Origin: Polytrichum commune | Taxonomy: Eukaryota; Streptophyta; Polytrichopsida; Polytrichales; Polytrichaceae | Reading direction: 5' to 3' | Length of the DNA: 64,000 nucleotides | Assembly: GCA_950295325.1 (NCBI GenBank) | Contig: OX485803.1 | Coordinates: forward strand, 61,953,554 to 62,017,553 | In this document: positions 23,813-36,008 of the stretch, piece by piece | Layout of the letters: each line of letters starts with the position of its first letter | Numbering within the stretch: position 1 is the stretch's first letter | Notes under the pieces: model-generated | Seen by the model: only the letters and a program-made list of their open reading frames with translations | What the model was told of the DNA's origin: nothing | Database searches by the model: none | Translations under genes and position numbers: made by a program

Positions 23813-24474
23813 ATCAAAGTGAAGATTTTTGTGCTCGTAAATGGTCATATAGAACTCTCTCCCTTTTATCGGCTCTGTCTGTAGGACAGAGACTATGCAT
23901 CAACTTCTTCGTTTCAAGAGCAAATTTCCTAACCACTTTGCGTTCACACTTAGACGTTACTTGTTCTTGTTATTTTTGGTCCACTTTATTTAATGTGGAT
24001 GTTAACTATAATTATATATGTATATGTGTGTGTATATATGTATGTATGAATGTATATGTATATATAGAACTATAATTGCTCCCTAAAATGCATTGAAAGA
24101 AATCTAGTTAACTATAGTTATTTCAGCAGTTCTTGATTATTTATTCTAAAAATTTCGGATGATATCAAAATCCTTGACCTGCATTTGAGAAGAAGGTGCA
24201 CAAAATCCAAGAAAGGTTTGGTATAGTAAATAGCCATGGATTGGCATGAGCAAAGTGGACAACTATAATTGTAGTCTTTCATAGTAAAGAACAGAGCCTC
24301 ACGGTTCTACCGTTTTCTTGTTATGTTAACTATTGAGCCTAGAATCGTTATCACATTTTGAGCACGCAGTCCAATGCTTATTTGTTTTTTTTTTTAACAT
24401 GTCTTCTTGGTGTCCATTCTTGGAGTTACACCAAACCCCACACACTACTCCAATATAGGCGTCCTTATAAGGAA
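23813..24474 (+). repeat. Dispersed repeat family A, copy 2, split by an insertion
   Basis: The 5' piece (about 23813-23860, GTGAAGATTTTTGTGCTCG) and 3' piece (about 24314-24474, ATGTTAACTATTGAGCCTAG and CACACTACTCCAATATAGG) match the middle and end of copies 1 and 3. In those copies the pieces are only about 15-40 bp apart. The intervening 450 bp is therefore an insertion. Confidence 0.65.
23871..24298. mobile_element. Candidate insertion within repeat family A
   Basis: The foreign segment is bounded by GGCTCTGT at 23871-23878 and its inverse ACAGAGCC at 24291-24298, an 8-bp terminal inverted repeat. It includes a TATA/TATG microsatellite at about 24011-24064. No target duplication is clear, so the exact ends are uncertain. 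Confidence 0.4.
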
Positions 24475-25254
24475 TATTTGGTATCCGTCCTTGGAGACAA
24501 TATACACGCGCCAATAAGAAAAAGCAACAATAACAACGTCTGTCATCTAGCTTAAAAACATGAACAATTGTTCAATGAAAGTCTTTCAACATCTTTAAGT
24601 CACCTCAATTTTCAAAAAACACCCTTTGACCTTGAAGGGCTAAGGAGTTTGAAACAGCCTACAGATTGAACATCACCAATGGAAAAGCCGTTACATTTAA
24701 GGGACAAAACATCTCTAGGGCAAGTGACTACGCTGCCTAGGGACTTAGTTTCTCCTCTGGGCAATGACTGGAGTCTAGGCCTGTTGACTGAAAGTGGCTT
24801 CATGATACTATCATTAAAATTAAGTGACTCCGAGATCTACATAGAGGAACTAATTTCAACCTCATCAGAAACAACGCCTTCCACGCCCACAGAAAAATTC
24901 TCCAGCTTGTAATCATCCTCCTCCTCCTCCTCCTCTTGTTAAGTTAGATGACAGTCGAATTCGGATGTCATATCCACACAAAGGTCGCCACAATTTGAAC
25001 ACTATTCTGACGCAGTCAATGCTCTTTTGTTGTCATCGGTTGTCATGAGTTGTCGCCCTCCAGGGTCCAAAATGCAAGGCAAAGTAGGGACGAGCTTCAA
25101 AGAAGCCCAAGCCTCAAAATGGAGCACCCAACTCACAGGTGGCAGGTGCTGCTGCTTCATTATATACTCTAGTCTGAAACAAATTACACCAAGACTGCTG
25201 CAGCAGGCCACGAACAAATCCCCCATGTGAATGGAAATTCGAGGGGCCAGGGGG
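24475..25254. other. Region 3' of the AHL gene
   Basis: Probably contains the AHL 3' untranslated region (minus strand) next to the stop at 25255. A (CCT)n microsatellite lies at about 24914-24936. No other gene is supported. Confidence 0.4.
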
Positions 25255-28251
25255 TTAAGTGATGTTGATGTCAGCACGGCGAGCATCCCTGAGGGCAGGA
25301 TTCACCCAAGTGCCCATTGGTTGAAACGGGCCCATGAGGTTACTTGGTTGCACTCCACCCGAAGTTTGGGCACTAAGAGCTTGATGATGTGCTGAAACTG
25401 CCATCACATGTAGGAAGAAGAGGATGAGAATGGAATCAGATATGCGATTTTGTGCAACCATCGCACATTCTCCAAAACATGTATGTGCCTCACAAAGTTG
25501 TATAGTCTGCTGTGTATATGGTCACCCCAATAGTCCCTTAATAATGCATAGCATTTGCAGTGCCTACATGGAATGCACTTGTAGATAAGTAGCAAAACCT
25601 CATGACAGATTGCAATACCTGGGGATTTCTGTTCAATCTTAGGAGGACGAGGTGCTGAGACAGGGGTGACAGCCCCGGCTTGACTGGCTGGAGACAATCC
25701 AATTGTAGGCTCTTGCATATGAACAACCTTCACTGGAGGCTTGCCTGAATCAGAGATGAAACTTCCAACTACCACCTACAAAGCAAAAAATAGATTTTAG
25801 AAGCACAAAATCGCCCAATACAAGAAAATCGCCACACTTCTTCGAAGCATAAAGTGTGGCATGCTCTTTCTCATGAAACCAAAATGTAGATGAAGGTACA
25901 CAGAAGCAGTATATACCAAAACACTTCAAGAATCATTCCTGGAGTTAACTCTTGTACAGAAGAGAAAGAAAGAAAGAAAGAAAGAAAGAAAAAGATTATT
26001 TATTTTTAAAAATACTTAAATACTTAAATACTTAAAAAGAAGAAGAAGAGTTTGGAAACGCACCTGTATGGGTGAAGCTGCCATAAGTAAACCTGCTACA
26101 CCACCACCTATTACTCGCCCATCTGAGCCTGCTAAAGAAACGCTAAGTCCGCCAGTACGCTGCCAGGAACCACCTCCTGTGTCTGTGGGGAGAAACGAGC
26201 CCATCAATGAAAGAATCTCGTAACGCCCCTGCATCATAGTAACAAGTAGAAAAATGCATTAAGAATAAGGCTTACTCCATTCTAAAAGTTGTAATCAACC
26301 AGATACTCTACATCAAAGTTCTATTATTGACATCTCAAGAGTTGTAGGAGCATACAGAGATAATTTCCTCCTTTGAAACAAAAGGTTGTATTCAATTAAA
26401 GAAGCCACGTAGACATGGTTATATAGAGAGAGAAATGAGAACGCATGCAAAGCATTAGGTTCATAAGAATGAGGGTTTTTATCAATGAAACCATGAATAA
26501 AAAAATCAACAAGTGACTGAACAAATATTAGCAGTCCTGTGCACCCTTGAGCATGGCCCCTTGACAATAGTCAAATTCCAGCTGAGGCATTTTGTGGTTC
26601 ATTCCCTAGTTTTTTTGAGAAATGATTCACTCAGAACTTTTGAACACATATGACCAGCTGCACGAGTTACTGAACACTGTAAACAAAAGGCACACAACGG
26701 GCACACAACAACAAAAATATCTCAATCACCTCATATGTAACATTGCCCCCTGATGAAGATTGTTGGCGTAAGGTCACATTAGAGATTGCACCATTTGCTG
26801 AGATTACACACACTGCCCTTGGACCATGTTGAGCAAATGACATTATTTTATTTGCCACATCCTGCATGCAAAGCAACAAGTTAGTGGATAAACAGTATGT
26901 ATGTCACACAGCTAGATATTGAGAAGGTAGGTTGATGACAGTTAAGTTGCCCACAATATTAGCCATAATACAACTTTGACAACTAGTACAATCATTACGT
27001 CGACAGCACTTACCTGCGGATAAATGACAAGGACTTTTTAGCATGACCCATATGTGTTCTTTCTACAGACTAGTACAAAAGAAGGCCAATTAAATGTGGT
27101 GGTATGGAAACCTCACCTCACCAGCGGCAATTGTGAGGATATGGGGAGTGAAGCCCTGCCCTGCCGATGAGCCTGCCAGCAATGCCCCTGGTAAGAGGGA
27201 TACACCTAGTAGAAACCTCTATTTTAGTAGGGCCTTAGTATGGATATCCCTGCTGTAAAACAACAAAATGCTAAGCATGTTACAAGCAAACGACCATTTC
27301 CAAATAATCTCATTGGACAAAGACAAATCTTCTTCCAGTTGCAGTTAGTTGTTGACAAGTATCAGAAGAAGCAACCTTTGCTGCTCATTCCTTCCAGCAT
27401 TTTATTGTGATATTGGGCTCTTGAGTCTTACAATAAAGGAGGTGATGTACAAACTTTTTATCCCTTCTGCAGCAAGTGTTGTTAGGAGCAGGTATAGGCC
27501 TTCATCGCCAACTATCCCTGCAGATCAAGAGTGGTGATATTGTGTTGACACTAGAGTTTCGCTGTGCCAAATCTCAAGCCACTACATTGAACCGTTCAGG
27601 ATAGAGAGGAAGAATGAGCCATAAACAGGTTCTTTATTCATTCCTTTCACATTGTAATGACTTAACTAAAAACAGTATTCGAGTGAATATTCAATAACAG
27701 TCACATGTGAGTGAGATTTTTGTTATTGATTATTAGAGGTGTGTGACTTGAAGCTCTCCTACAAAATGTGGGCTATCTGTCTGTCGCTATGACAACCGAC
27801 CTAATAGAGGTGAAAAGCCACCTGTACCAAGAGATGCCAACTGCTGCTTCTTGCCGGAGCCAAGCGGTCTTCCTCGTTTCTTCCCTGATCCTGGAGTGTG
27901 TGGGGAACCACCTGACGAACTGTGAGGAGGTTGGAGTCCGAGCTGCATGTTGACAGGTGACCCAGCTGCTCCTCCACCGTCTGGACCAACGTACTTGCGA
28001 GGTCTTCCTCTTTTCCTCTTCAGAGGCTCAGCTGATCCCCCCACACCCATGCTCATCCCCAATTGAGGAGGAGGCATCGCCAACACTACATGTGGGCTGC
28101 TTGTTGAGGATGGGCCATCAGTGGGCGGCGGAGGAGGAGGGGCGGGCACAGGCGCCGCCGCTGCATTCGACATCGCTACTACTAAGAGTGGCGATGGTCG
28201 CAAGGCAGTAGGTCCTGGTGCAGGATGTCCCTCAGCAGGTGCCGTAACCAT
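25255..28251 (-). CDS. AHL: AT-hook motif nuclear-localized (AHL) protein, type II, 372 aa
   Basis: Six exons joined by GT-AG introns: 28251-27801, 27187-27117, 26861-26730, 26228-26064, 25775-25619 and 25397-25255. They sum to 1119 nt, 373 codons including the stop, with matching phases and no lesion. Residues 1-75 are an Ala/Pro-rich low-complexity region. A first AT-hook KRGRPRKY lies at about residues 80-87 and a second KKRGRPLGSGKKQQ at 124-137. The PPC/DUF296 domain runs from about 163 (GFTPHILTIAAGE) through GRYEILSLMGSFLP at 219-232 to GGGVAGLLMAASPIQVVVGSF near 278. One RGRPRKY hook plus one RGRPxGSxKK hook followed by PPC defines type II AHLs. Such proteins bind AT-rich minor grooves in the nucleus, form trimers through PPC and modulate transcription. 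The tail RADINIT resembles the usual plant AHL C-terminus. The start was chosen as the first ATG of the open exon; a leader intron acceptor is likely near 28308. Confidence 0.93.
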
Positions 28252-28404
28252 GCCAAGTCCTTTGACTCTCCAAGGGCTCCACTCAATTGTCAGTCAGTGT
28301 CTAGGTAGCACCTGCATCAAAAATAATCCACTTAGCGACTCTCATTTTCCAACCTTGTACTTTAGACTTGACTGAAAGGTAGACGTGCGTTAATCGATTT
28401 CTCT
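28252..28404 (-). promoter_or_regulatory. AHL 5' leader with probable intron acceptor
   Basis: On the minus strand a TTTTTGATGCAG acceptor-like sequence occurs about 57 bases before the AHL start codon. It suggests a 5' untranslated exon farther upstream, which plant AHL genes often have. A candidate donor (GAACAAG followed by GTGTGA) lies near 29640. This is inferred. Confidence 0.35.
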
Positions 28405-28708
28405 GTGTACCCACTTCTCGTAGGATATCAAACACACAATCAATGCAAGATGATTAGCAAACCCAAATCGCGCTCGTAGCCATTCCTTATAAATTTCGGA
28501 GCTCATATGAATATCTAATTCACTATCAGAGTGAAGACTGTCATGCTCATTAAGTAATCATATAGGTCCCCTCAACCATGTTGACTATCGAGCCTAAAAT
28601 GGTTAGAATATTTTGTGCCGTAGTCCAGTATCTTCTCAACACATATCTTTTTGATGTTTGCTCTTAGATCCACACCTAATCACATACCACTCAGAGATAG
28701 GTGTCCAT
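28405..28708 (+). repeat. Dispersed repeat family A, copy 3
   Basis: Uninterrupted copy with all family A blocks from CCCACTTCTCGTAGGATAT to CATACCACTCAGAGATAGG. It sits immediately upstream of the AHL coding region, possibly within its leader intron. Confidence 0.75.
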
Positions 28709-29352
28709 AGGTTTAGCATTTGATCCGAGAGTGGCACGAGTCATAATCTGGTAATAAGTCAATAGAGACTGGGTTTGAAACGTATAATAACGGATTATAA
28801 GCATTAGTGTAAGTAGTTCTATGGCAGGGAGGAGAGCCAAATGTGGAGAGGGACGGATCTTGAGAGATGCAAGTTAATGACTGCAAGTGTTTTCTTTTAT
28901 TATGCAACAAAGGTAAGTTAGTGGGTCAAAAGAATGAATTCCTTCAGAGATGTACTAGAGAAGGCTGAATTTGCACCAATAGCTGTTCAGAAGGTGCTCA
29001 ACAAGGGATTCAGGCAGATATAGTAGAATGTGGAGAAGAAAAGCTTGGAAAGAGCCCCCAAAGCTGGTCAGAAGGACCACCTTATCATGGAAGGACGTCC
29101 AGCAGTGACAAAAAAATAAAATTGTTTTTCCTCTCTTTCAAAATACATCCAGAATACCCAACCTGGAAGATGTCAAGGCTGAGTCCCTTGAGCAAGAGTC
29201 CACACCTGCCCAGATCTAGAATTCCCAGATCGACTCTTCCTGCGTATGCATTTACTGACTCTGCTATTTTTTCAAAAGTCTGATTTCTCATGACAAGAAG
29301 CGGCTGCTTGATAAATATGAACAGTTGAAAAAAGGAGTTCTAAGGGAGACCC

Positions 29353-29407
29353 AAAAAAAGAAAAAGAAAAAAAAGAAAAAGAAAAAGAAAAAGAAAAAAA
29401 GAAAAAA
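29353..29407. repeat. (AAAAAG)n microsatellite
   Basis: About 55 bp of AAAAAG-type units. The long Lys-rich or Phe-rich reading frames across it are artefacts. Confidence 0.9.
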
Positions 29408-30199
29408 CTTGGGCAGGGCACGAATTTGTGAAGCGACAGTCCCGATTAAAAAAGGTGGATCGATTCTCCGGAACTCATGGCGACCCATACAGCCACAAAT
29501 CACGACCCTAACTGGCGATGATGTCAACCCTAAGCCCAACAACTTTTCACACGAAAGCCAGGCTTGGAAAGCTCATTACAAGGGAACAAGACACAAGCAA
29601 ATGAGAAACAAAGGAAAGAGAAATGAGTGAAATTTCACACCTTGTTCATGATTTGTAGCTTCCAATGTCAAATTCCTTCTCGCTTCCACCGTGGCCCCCT
29701 TGCTTGCATTGTGTACTATACCCCACTGTAAAAATAAAAATAAATTAAAAACACCACCTTCACGAGTTAAGAGCAACGCGTTCACAGGACTCAGCAAGCA
29801 CGAGGGGCAAACAACTCCTCCTCTTCCCTACTTAGGAAGTTTGTTGAGCCTTGTGCTCCAAGCCTTCCAGATAAATTGACCTCTTTAGGACGCTAGTAAG
29901 TGAAAACTCAGTCTCAAAAAACTTCACCTTTATGCGGCAAGGAGCTTTAAATCTTTAACGTTTTACCGTGAGCTAATGATAAGAAGAAGTGGGAAGAAGA
30001 AATGGACGAGTTGGCGGCGCCTCGCTCACCATGTAGCTTTTGCAGACTTGACGTCCCAGCAAAATATTTCAGCCTCGCCTCCACCTGCTCCACAAGCTTA
30101 CAACGATCAGACAAAAGCAAAGGTGAGGAAGAGAACGAGGTCGACAACACAACAATACATATCCCACCAAACTTCTCCTTTAACAGAAAATCGTGACAA

Positions 30200-30252
<53 letters not shown>

Positions 30253-30335
30253 CGCTCTCTCTCTCTCTCTCTCTCGCTCGCTCTCTCTCTCTCTCTCTCT
30301 GTCTCTGTCTATCACTATCTGTCTGTCTCTCTCTC
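30200..30335. repeat. (CT)n/(GA)n compound microsatellite
   Basis: After nine cytosines come about 125 bp of CT dinucleotides with a few CTCG and CTGT variants. On the AHL sense strand this reads (GA)n, a type of tract bound by plant GAGA-binding (BPC) factors and common in promoters and leaders. A regulatory role for AHL is possible but inferred. Confidence 0.85.
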
Positions 30336-31960
30336 TCCCATCTTCCACCAACTACAAGCAAGAACTGAAAGTAGGTTACATCCTTTCGGAATGCAAAAAA
30401 TGTTAATTTTCTGCGAAGGGGGGCCTCTGTGTGGTGAAGAAAAATCTCTGTGCTTCGATCAACAAAAGACAAACTTGACTTGTCCATAAACACACAGAAG
30501 TCTAGAGTGCGTCAGGTCTTCTCACATTGCCAAGTTGCACCCCCGCGCTTGCGCAGCCACTCATTGGCACGTGTAAATCCTGCTCTAAATATGATGGGTA
30601 GAAATGGGAACACATGCAGCCTGGCCACGCTACAGCGAAGGAATAATAATTTTCCCAAGGCAACAACATATCCACCCTCACTCACTCCCTTGGCTCAACA
30701 ACTCCAAACTCAAGTCACAAATCGAGCACGCATGTCTGTGTGTATGCATGTATGGATGTCGGTCCTCCAGAAGGCCTCAAGAAGCTTGCATAAGTTAATT
30801 AGTTTCTCGCCAATCTCCAGGCACTGGCCTGAGGCGAGTTTTAAGTGCACGGGGCTCGCTTGGCTTCGGCTTGGCTTTGGCGAAGGTGATGAGAGGTGAG
30901 AGGTGAGAAGAGGTGAGAGGTAAGAGAGCGAAAGAGGAGGGGAAAAAAAACAAAAGAAAAGAAGAAGAAGAAGAAGAGCTCCTACCTCTCTTTCTTTCGC
31001 TTTAGATAGTGCGCCTAAAGCTCCAGCAGCTCGCTCTCCACTCTTGGAGTCATGGTGTCAAGCTGGAAAAAACCCAGGCAAAACAACAAAGCCACGAAAA
31101 CTGGCAGCTTAGAAACTACGAAAACTCCCTTGAAAACTCCACGAAAACAAAAGGAGCCCAAAATGAGGGGAAAAAAACTGCGGAAAAAAGATGGAAAGTG
31201 GCGATGCTAGCTCGTCCCTCGACCCTCGCCACCGTGACCATCACCCCAACCCCTCTCTTCCTTCCTTCCTCCTTCCTCCTTCCCTTTCCCTGCCCTTCAC
31301 TTCCGCTCTCCACTCAGGCTACTACCAAGTCTAAAAAGTCCTACGAAAACACCTCAAGAATACAGCCAGTAGTCTGCCACAGTAGAGGTCCCGCTACTGT
31401 CAGTAACTAGTCTTGGCTAGTCCTCGATGACCTCCAGAAGTTGCGGCAGTGCCAAGTAGGCTGCCAAACTCCCAGAGCAGCGCCAGGAGAAGGAGACTAA
31501 CCTAAAAAGCTGGAAAAGCCTTGCATGCGTATTATTCAACCAATTTCCTCGCTCCATTTGTGGCAGATCGCAGCGCAGAGATCAGGCGATGCGAATCCTT
31601 TGTCCGCCGGAGAAAAAGGATTTCAGATTTACTACTACTACTGCCAAAAAGGGCTCGGAAACATTTCTTAAGTAGTAGCCTCTCCTCCTCAGTCCTCCCG
31701 CTCCCCTGCAGGCTGGCTTTGGCGCCTCCAGTTTCATCATGTGTCCGTAATTTCCATGGCTATGGCCTATGACCGATGGCCACCTACGGTCTTGTCCGTA
31801 TGGCCATGCCTTAATGGCGGAGCCCAATCCCGATGTCTCTACGTACATTTTGTGGAGATAGGGCGGGCCGTCGATGACGTCTAGCCCATCCCACGGCGGT
31901 GCTCATCCGAGCTGGCGCCCCGGGCGGCTCCACGGAGCGAGGCGGAATCTGTTCACGGGC
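30336..31960. other. GC-richer non-coding region upstream of AHL
   Basis: Base composition is higher in GC than in most of the window. Only short open frames without recognisable domains are present. It likely belongs to the AHL upstream or regulatory region; nothing more can be said. Confidence 0.35.
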
Positions 31961-31985
31961 GTTGTTGTTGTTGTTGTTGTTGTTG
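31961..31985. repeat. (GTT)n microsatellite
   Basis: Eight consecutive GTT units, followed by interrupted GTT and GCC triplets that start the large tandem array. Confidence 0.85.
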
Positions 31986-31994
31986 CTACTGCTG

Positions 31995-33300
31995 TTGTTG
32001 TTGCCGCCGCCGCCGAAGAGATCTGCCGTGGTGGCAACGGCAACTAATACAAGAAGAAGCCGTCCCTCCGGAACTTTCTAGAGAATCAGATGTTGAATGA
32101 GAAGAAGGTAATGAGGACACGAGTTTAAGAAGAGGAAGAGTAGTACACACACACAGACGATCGAAGGGCGTCATCAACACGACGGAATGATTCGTGTTCA
32201 TTTATAGCCTCACAGAGATCGTCTCTGAATTGAAGATGTGAACGTCAGGTAGGCGATTTGAGTAATGATGTCGCAGTGATAAGGGATTTTGTTTTAGGTC
32301 CAGAAGCACCTCTGCATTTATCTCTATGTTCTCTGTTCTCGTGATTCTCCTTGCTTGTTAACGTTGTTGCCGACGAAGGCAGGAGCTGCTGCGGCAGGCA
32401 CCGTGGTAGTAAACAGAAGCTAATACAAGAAGCCATCTCTCCAGAACTTGCTAAGAGAATCTAATATCGAATGAGAAGAAGGTAATGAGGAATTGATTAA
32501 GAACAGGAGAAGCAATACACACATACAGACGATCGAAGGCTGTCATCAACAAGACAGGATGATCCCTGTTCATGTACACCCTCACAGAGATATTCTTTAT
32601 TTGAAGATGTGAAGGTCAGGTAGGCGATTCGAGTAATGATGTCGCAGTGATGAAGAATTCTGTTTAGGTCCAGAAGCACCTCTGCATTTATCTATCTATT
32701 CTCTGTGCTCGAGATTCTTCTTGCTTGTTAACGTTGTTGCCGGAGAAAACATGACCTGCGGGGGCAGGGGCCACGGTGGTAACGGCAACTAATCCAAGAA
32801 GCCGTCTCTCCAGAACTTGCTAAATAAATCAATCGCTGAATGAGAAGAAGGTAATAAGGACACGATTAAGAAGGGGAAGAGTAGTACATACAGACAATCG
32901 AAGACTGTCATTAACATGACAAGATGATCCATGTTTTACAGCCTCTGCAAAGAGATCTCCTGTGATTTGAAAATCTGAAGATCAGGTAGGTGATTTAAGC
33001 AATGATGTCGCACCGAAGAAGAGTTAGTACTTAGGTCCAGAATTATCTCTGCATTCATCTCTAATCTCTGTTCTCTTGATTCCCTCTTGCCGGCGAAGAG
33101 CTCTGCTGCGGCAGGAGCCATGCATACGAAGGTTGTCATCAACGTGACAGCAGTGTTCATTGACAGCCTCTGCAGAGAGATCGTCCTTGATTTGAAAATG
33201 TGAAGATCAGGCAGCTGATTTTCATGAGTGAGCAATATTGGTGTCGCAGTGATTACGAATTAGTGTTTAGGTCCAGAAGTTAATTACCTCTGCGTAATTC
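31995..33300 (+). repeat. Four-unit tandem array, about 370-bp period
   Basis: The landmark GGTCCAGAAG recurs at 32297, 32667, 33034 (GGTCCAGAAT) and 33270, giving spacings of 370, 367 and 236 bp. Each full unit also carries GAATGAGAAGAAGGTAAT, CAGACGATCGAAGG, a GTCATCAAC..GAC block, AGATGTGAA.GTCAGGTAGG, AATGATGTCGCAGTGAT and a GTTGTTGCCG...TGC(C/G)G(T/C)GG junction. The fourth unit lacks about 130 bp. The units are moderately diverged and non-coding. Confidence 0.85.
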
Positions 33301-34856
33301 AGCTTTCTCTTCTTTATTCCTGTGATTTTTGTTCTTGCTCGCTTGATGACCACGGTTGCAGGCGTGTAGCACTTGAACCAGGTCTAGAGCTCCTGCAAGA
33401 TCTGAGTTCTAACAAAAGAGAGATCAATTAACGGCCTTCGTGTGATCATACTTCCCGAAAGCCCTGTCCGGAATTAGTTCTTTGTACAACGCCTTGTTCG
33501 TACCTTGACGATACTTATACAACTGATTGATATTTAGAGTCTCTTTGCTCTACCTGCAGTTTTAGAAGCACAATTCTCCACAACGCCGTAAGTTCTTCAT
33601 GGCACAAATTGTCAACACGTTGCTGCGGAGCATATGCTGAATCTCTCGTGAGAATCGGTCTGACTTCGGGAGGACGTTGCAATCGATGTCTGCAATCTGG
33701 AACCAATCTCGCAGTCGCACTTCCTCGATCGATTGGAAAAGACCTCAACATTCGCAATTTACTTCAATTCTTTCTCATGAATCAGAAACTTGTGTGTGTC
33801 CATTCTAAAGGAAACTGCACATGGATACCGCACATCAAGGCCTGATTGAGGCACTCCTCGCTCTCTCTATTCCGCTTCCACGTCATCTTTCAACGGCTTC
33901 TAACCAATCACATCATGGCATGTGGCACTTCATGGCATACCTAATCAATCTACATCTAGTATGACCCACGCATAAGGTATATCATTCGAGGTAAGAAGCG
34001 GCTAGTTGCAAGAGTGCTTTGCCCTAGTATTATTTTGCACATGTGATAAATTCTGGTTGGTTGACTAACCAAGACCAAACCTCTGCTCATTTTTAAGACT
34101 ACTTTATAATCACTTGTAATTGAACTCCACTTGAAGAGCAAGTTACTGACACCATATGTGGCCAATTATAGTTGACTGCCAAACTTTGGCCTATTGCATA
34201 GACCATTTGGAGGTCTCTATTATAGGGTAGAACCAATAAATGGTCAACACTTGCATGCGTGTTATGTTCCTTCCCCAAGTTCCTTTGCATAAAAACTTTT
34301 GGATTGCTTAAAACTAGGCAAACTTCCATGTGCCGGCTATTCCTGTGGAATTGGCAAAGATCTGGCCAATAATTCCAAGCATCTTGTTGACGAAGTAATT
34401 TTGTATGGAGTGTTTTCTTGCTTTCTCTCTTTTGAGGGGGGGGGGAGGGGGGACACATATGAGAAGATGCATTTGTCTTGTTTTCAAATGTGCAAGTTAA
34501 AATGTTCTTCATTTTAGAAGTTGCATGAGTGAGTTTCTTTGGCTCATGGAGCTTGCTCTTGGGCTCGTGCACAACCAAAACTATTCTAGAGAAAGTTTGT
34601 GGTTTAGAATTCAAGCATTAAATACAACAATTATATGTTAGGTGTTCATTGTGGATTTTCATCCACATAGATGGCACCCACATAAGGTACGTGGATGTTA
34701 TTTTGGTTGGTTTTTTTATATCCGCTAACTTCTACTAATTATATTTTCACAATGAAAATTATGTTGCATTACCAAATTTATGATGAAGCATCAACAACAA
34801 AAATGGGATTGAAAATTGAATGCCCCTTTCTTTTGTCATGGTCACCAAAACCACAT
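33301..34856. other. Intergenic, no gene recognised
   Basis: A promoter-like cluster (CCACGTCATC, AACCAATCACA) lies near 33870-33915, but no coding region follows on the plus strand. A G-run (about ten G, A, seven G) occurs near 34436-34453. Nothing else is supported. Confidence 0.4.
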
Positions 34857-35038
34857 GCTCATTGACTCCTTCATTGAACACACAAGTTCTCCCAATTATG
34901 TTCACTATTGAGTGTGCAATACGTGGTTCATAATAAATTTGAAATTGTAGTCTAGCCTTTGTTAAACATATATCTAAGTTATGGTGTGTATACTTTGATC
35001 CTCACCTAACCACATACCAATCAAATATAGGTATCTGC
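34857..35038 (+). repeat. Dispersed repeat family A, copy 4 (3' part)
   Basis: Matches only the last half of the family: the TGTTCACTATTGAG block, a diverged AGTCTAGCC block and CACATACCAATCAAATATAGG. Confidence 0.55.
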
Positions 35039-35438
35039 TTCAAAAAAAAAAGACCGAATAGCACCCACATACCTAAATTCAGTGGGCCCCCTTTCTCCTA
35101 CACGCACACACACACCCCAACCCAACCAAAAAATAAAAAATAAAAATAAAAATAAAAAACAAAAAAATGAGAGATGCACTAGGCCTTGTGGCTTGGGGAT
35201 TCGTGATGTCTATGTAACTCGTCCATTACGAATGAAAAGGCTCTAGTAAAGCAAGTTCCTCATAAGATTGAGGGTTGATTCATTCAAGCCAGTTTCCACT
35301 ACACTAATTTGAGATCTCCTATGTTATTTTTGAAGTCATATTGTCTAAAAATAATCATGTTATAAGCTACAGTAGAACCCACTGTGTTTACACCTATACA
35401 ATGGATGAGTTCATAGACACCACGAACCCCTAGCCTGA

Positions 35439-36008
35439 GGGGTTGTTTACACCATGGACGGTGAAGTCAACCCAATGCCCTATCAAATCCGTGATTGGAT
35501 GTTGAACTCGTCCCGGGACCACTTCAGTTTACACCAAGGAAAACAATGTCCGAGTGACCATGGAGTTCGAGATCCCCAAAAGACCTATTTTAAGGCCTAC
35601 ATTATCCACTAACATGGTCCAACGGGTCTTGCGGCAGGAGAGGTAAAAGAGGTGCTATGATAGGCAAAAGGCAAGGGTCCATGGCAGAGAAATGTTGTTA
35701 TAATAACTTTTTTAATGATTTTTTGTTGGGGAAGAGAAGATGAAGACAAGAGTAGGCAAAAGAATAAAGGTCAAACTTAAAAAAAAATTATTTTTTTTTA
35801 AAAAAAAAAAAAAAATCACAACTACCCTTTTTGGACATATATTAAAAAAATCAACACACTCACTTTTCAGTGCATGGTCATTCCTCTTGGTCCACGCCCG
35901 GTTGAGGGGCCCCAAAGGCTATGTAAGTTGATTTTTTAGGGAACCTAACCGAGGGAAAAGGCCATCTTCCATGGTCCGACTTCATGGTCCACGGTGTAAA
36001 CTTGGCCC
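35439..36008. mobile_element. Inverted-repeat element, PIF/Harbinger-like
   Basis: The left end begins GGGGTTGTTTACACC and continues ATGGACGGTGAAGTC. The inverse of the right end begins GGGCCAAGTTTACACC and continues GTGGACCATGAAGTC. Arms are about 32 bp; total length about 570 bp. The flanking triplets are TGA on the left and TTA on the right, close to but not an identical 3-bp target duplication. The interior is non-coding, with poly(A)/poly(T). Confidence 0.45.

Noticed and set aside
29288-30493. Lys-rich, Phe-rich and Arg/Glu- or Leu/Ser-repeat frames
   Set aside because: They are translations of the (AAAAAG)n and (CT)n microsatellites.
31995-33300. Reading the tandem array as C/D snoRNA genes
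   Set aside because: A TGATGT-like block recurs, but no paired C and D boxes with terminal stems at consistent spacing could be shown.
33860-33930. Promoter of a plus-strand gene
   Set aside because: CCAAT- and ACGT-type motifs are present, but no coding exons follow within several kilobases.
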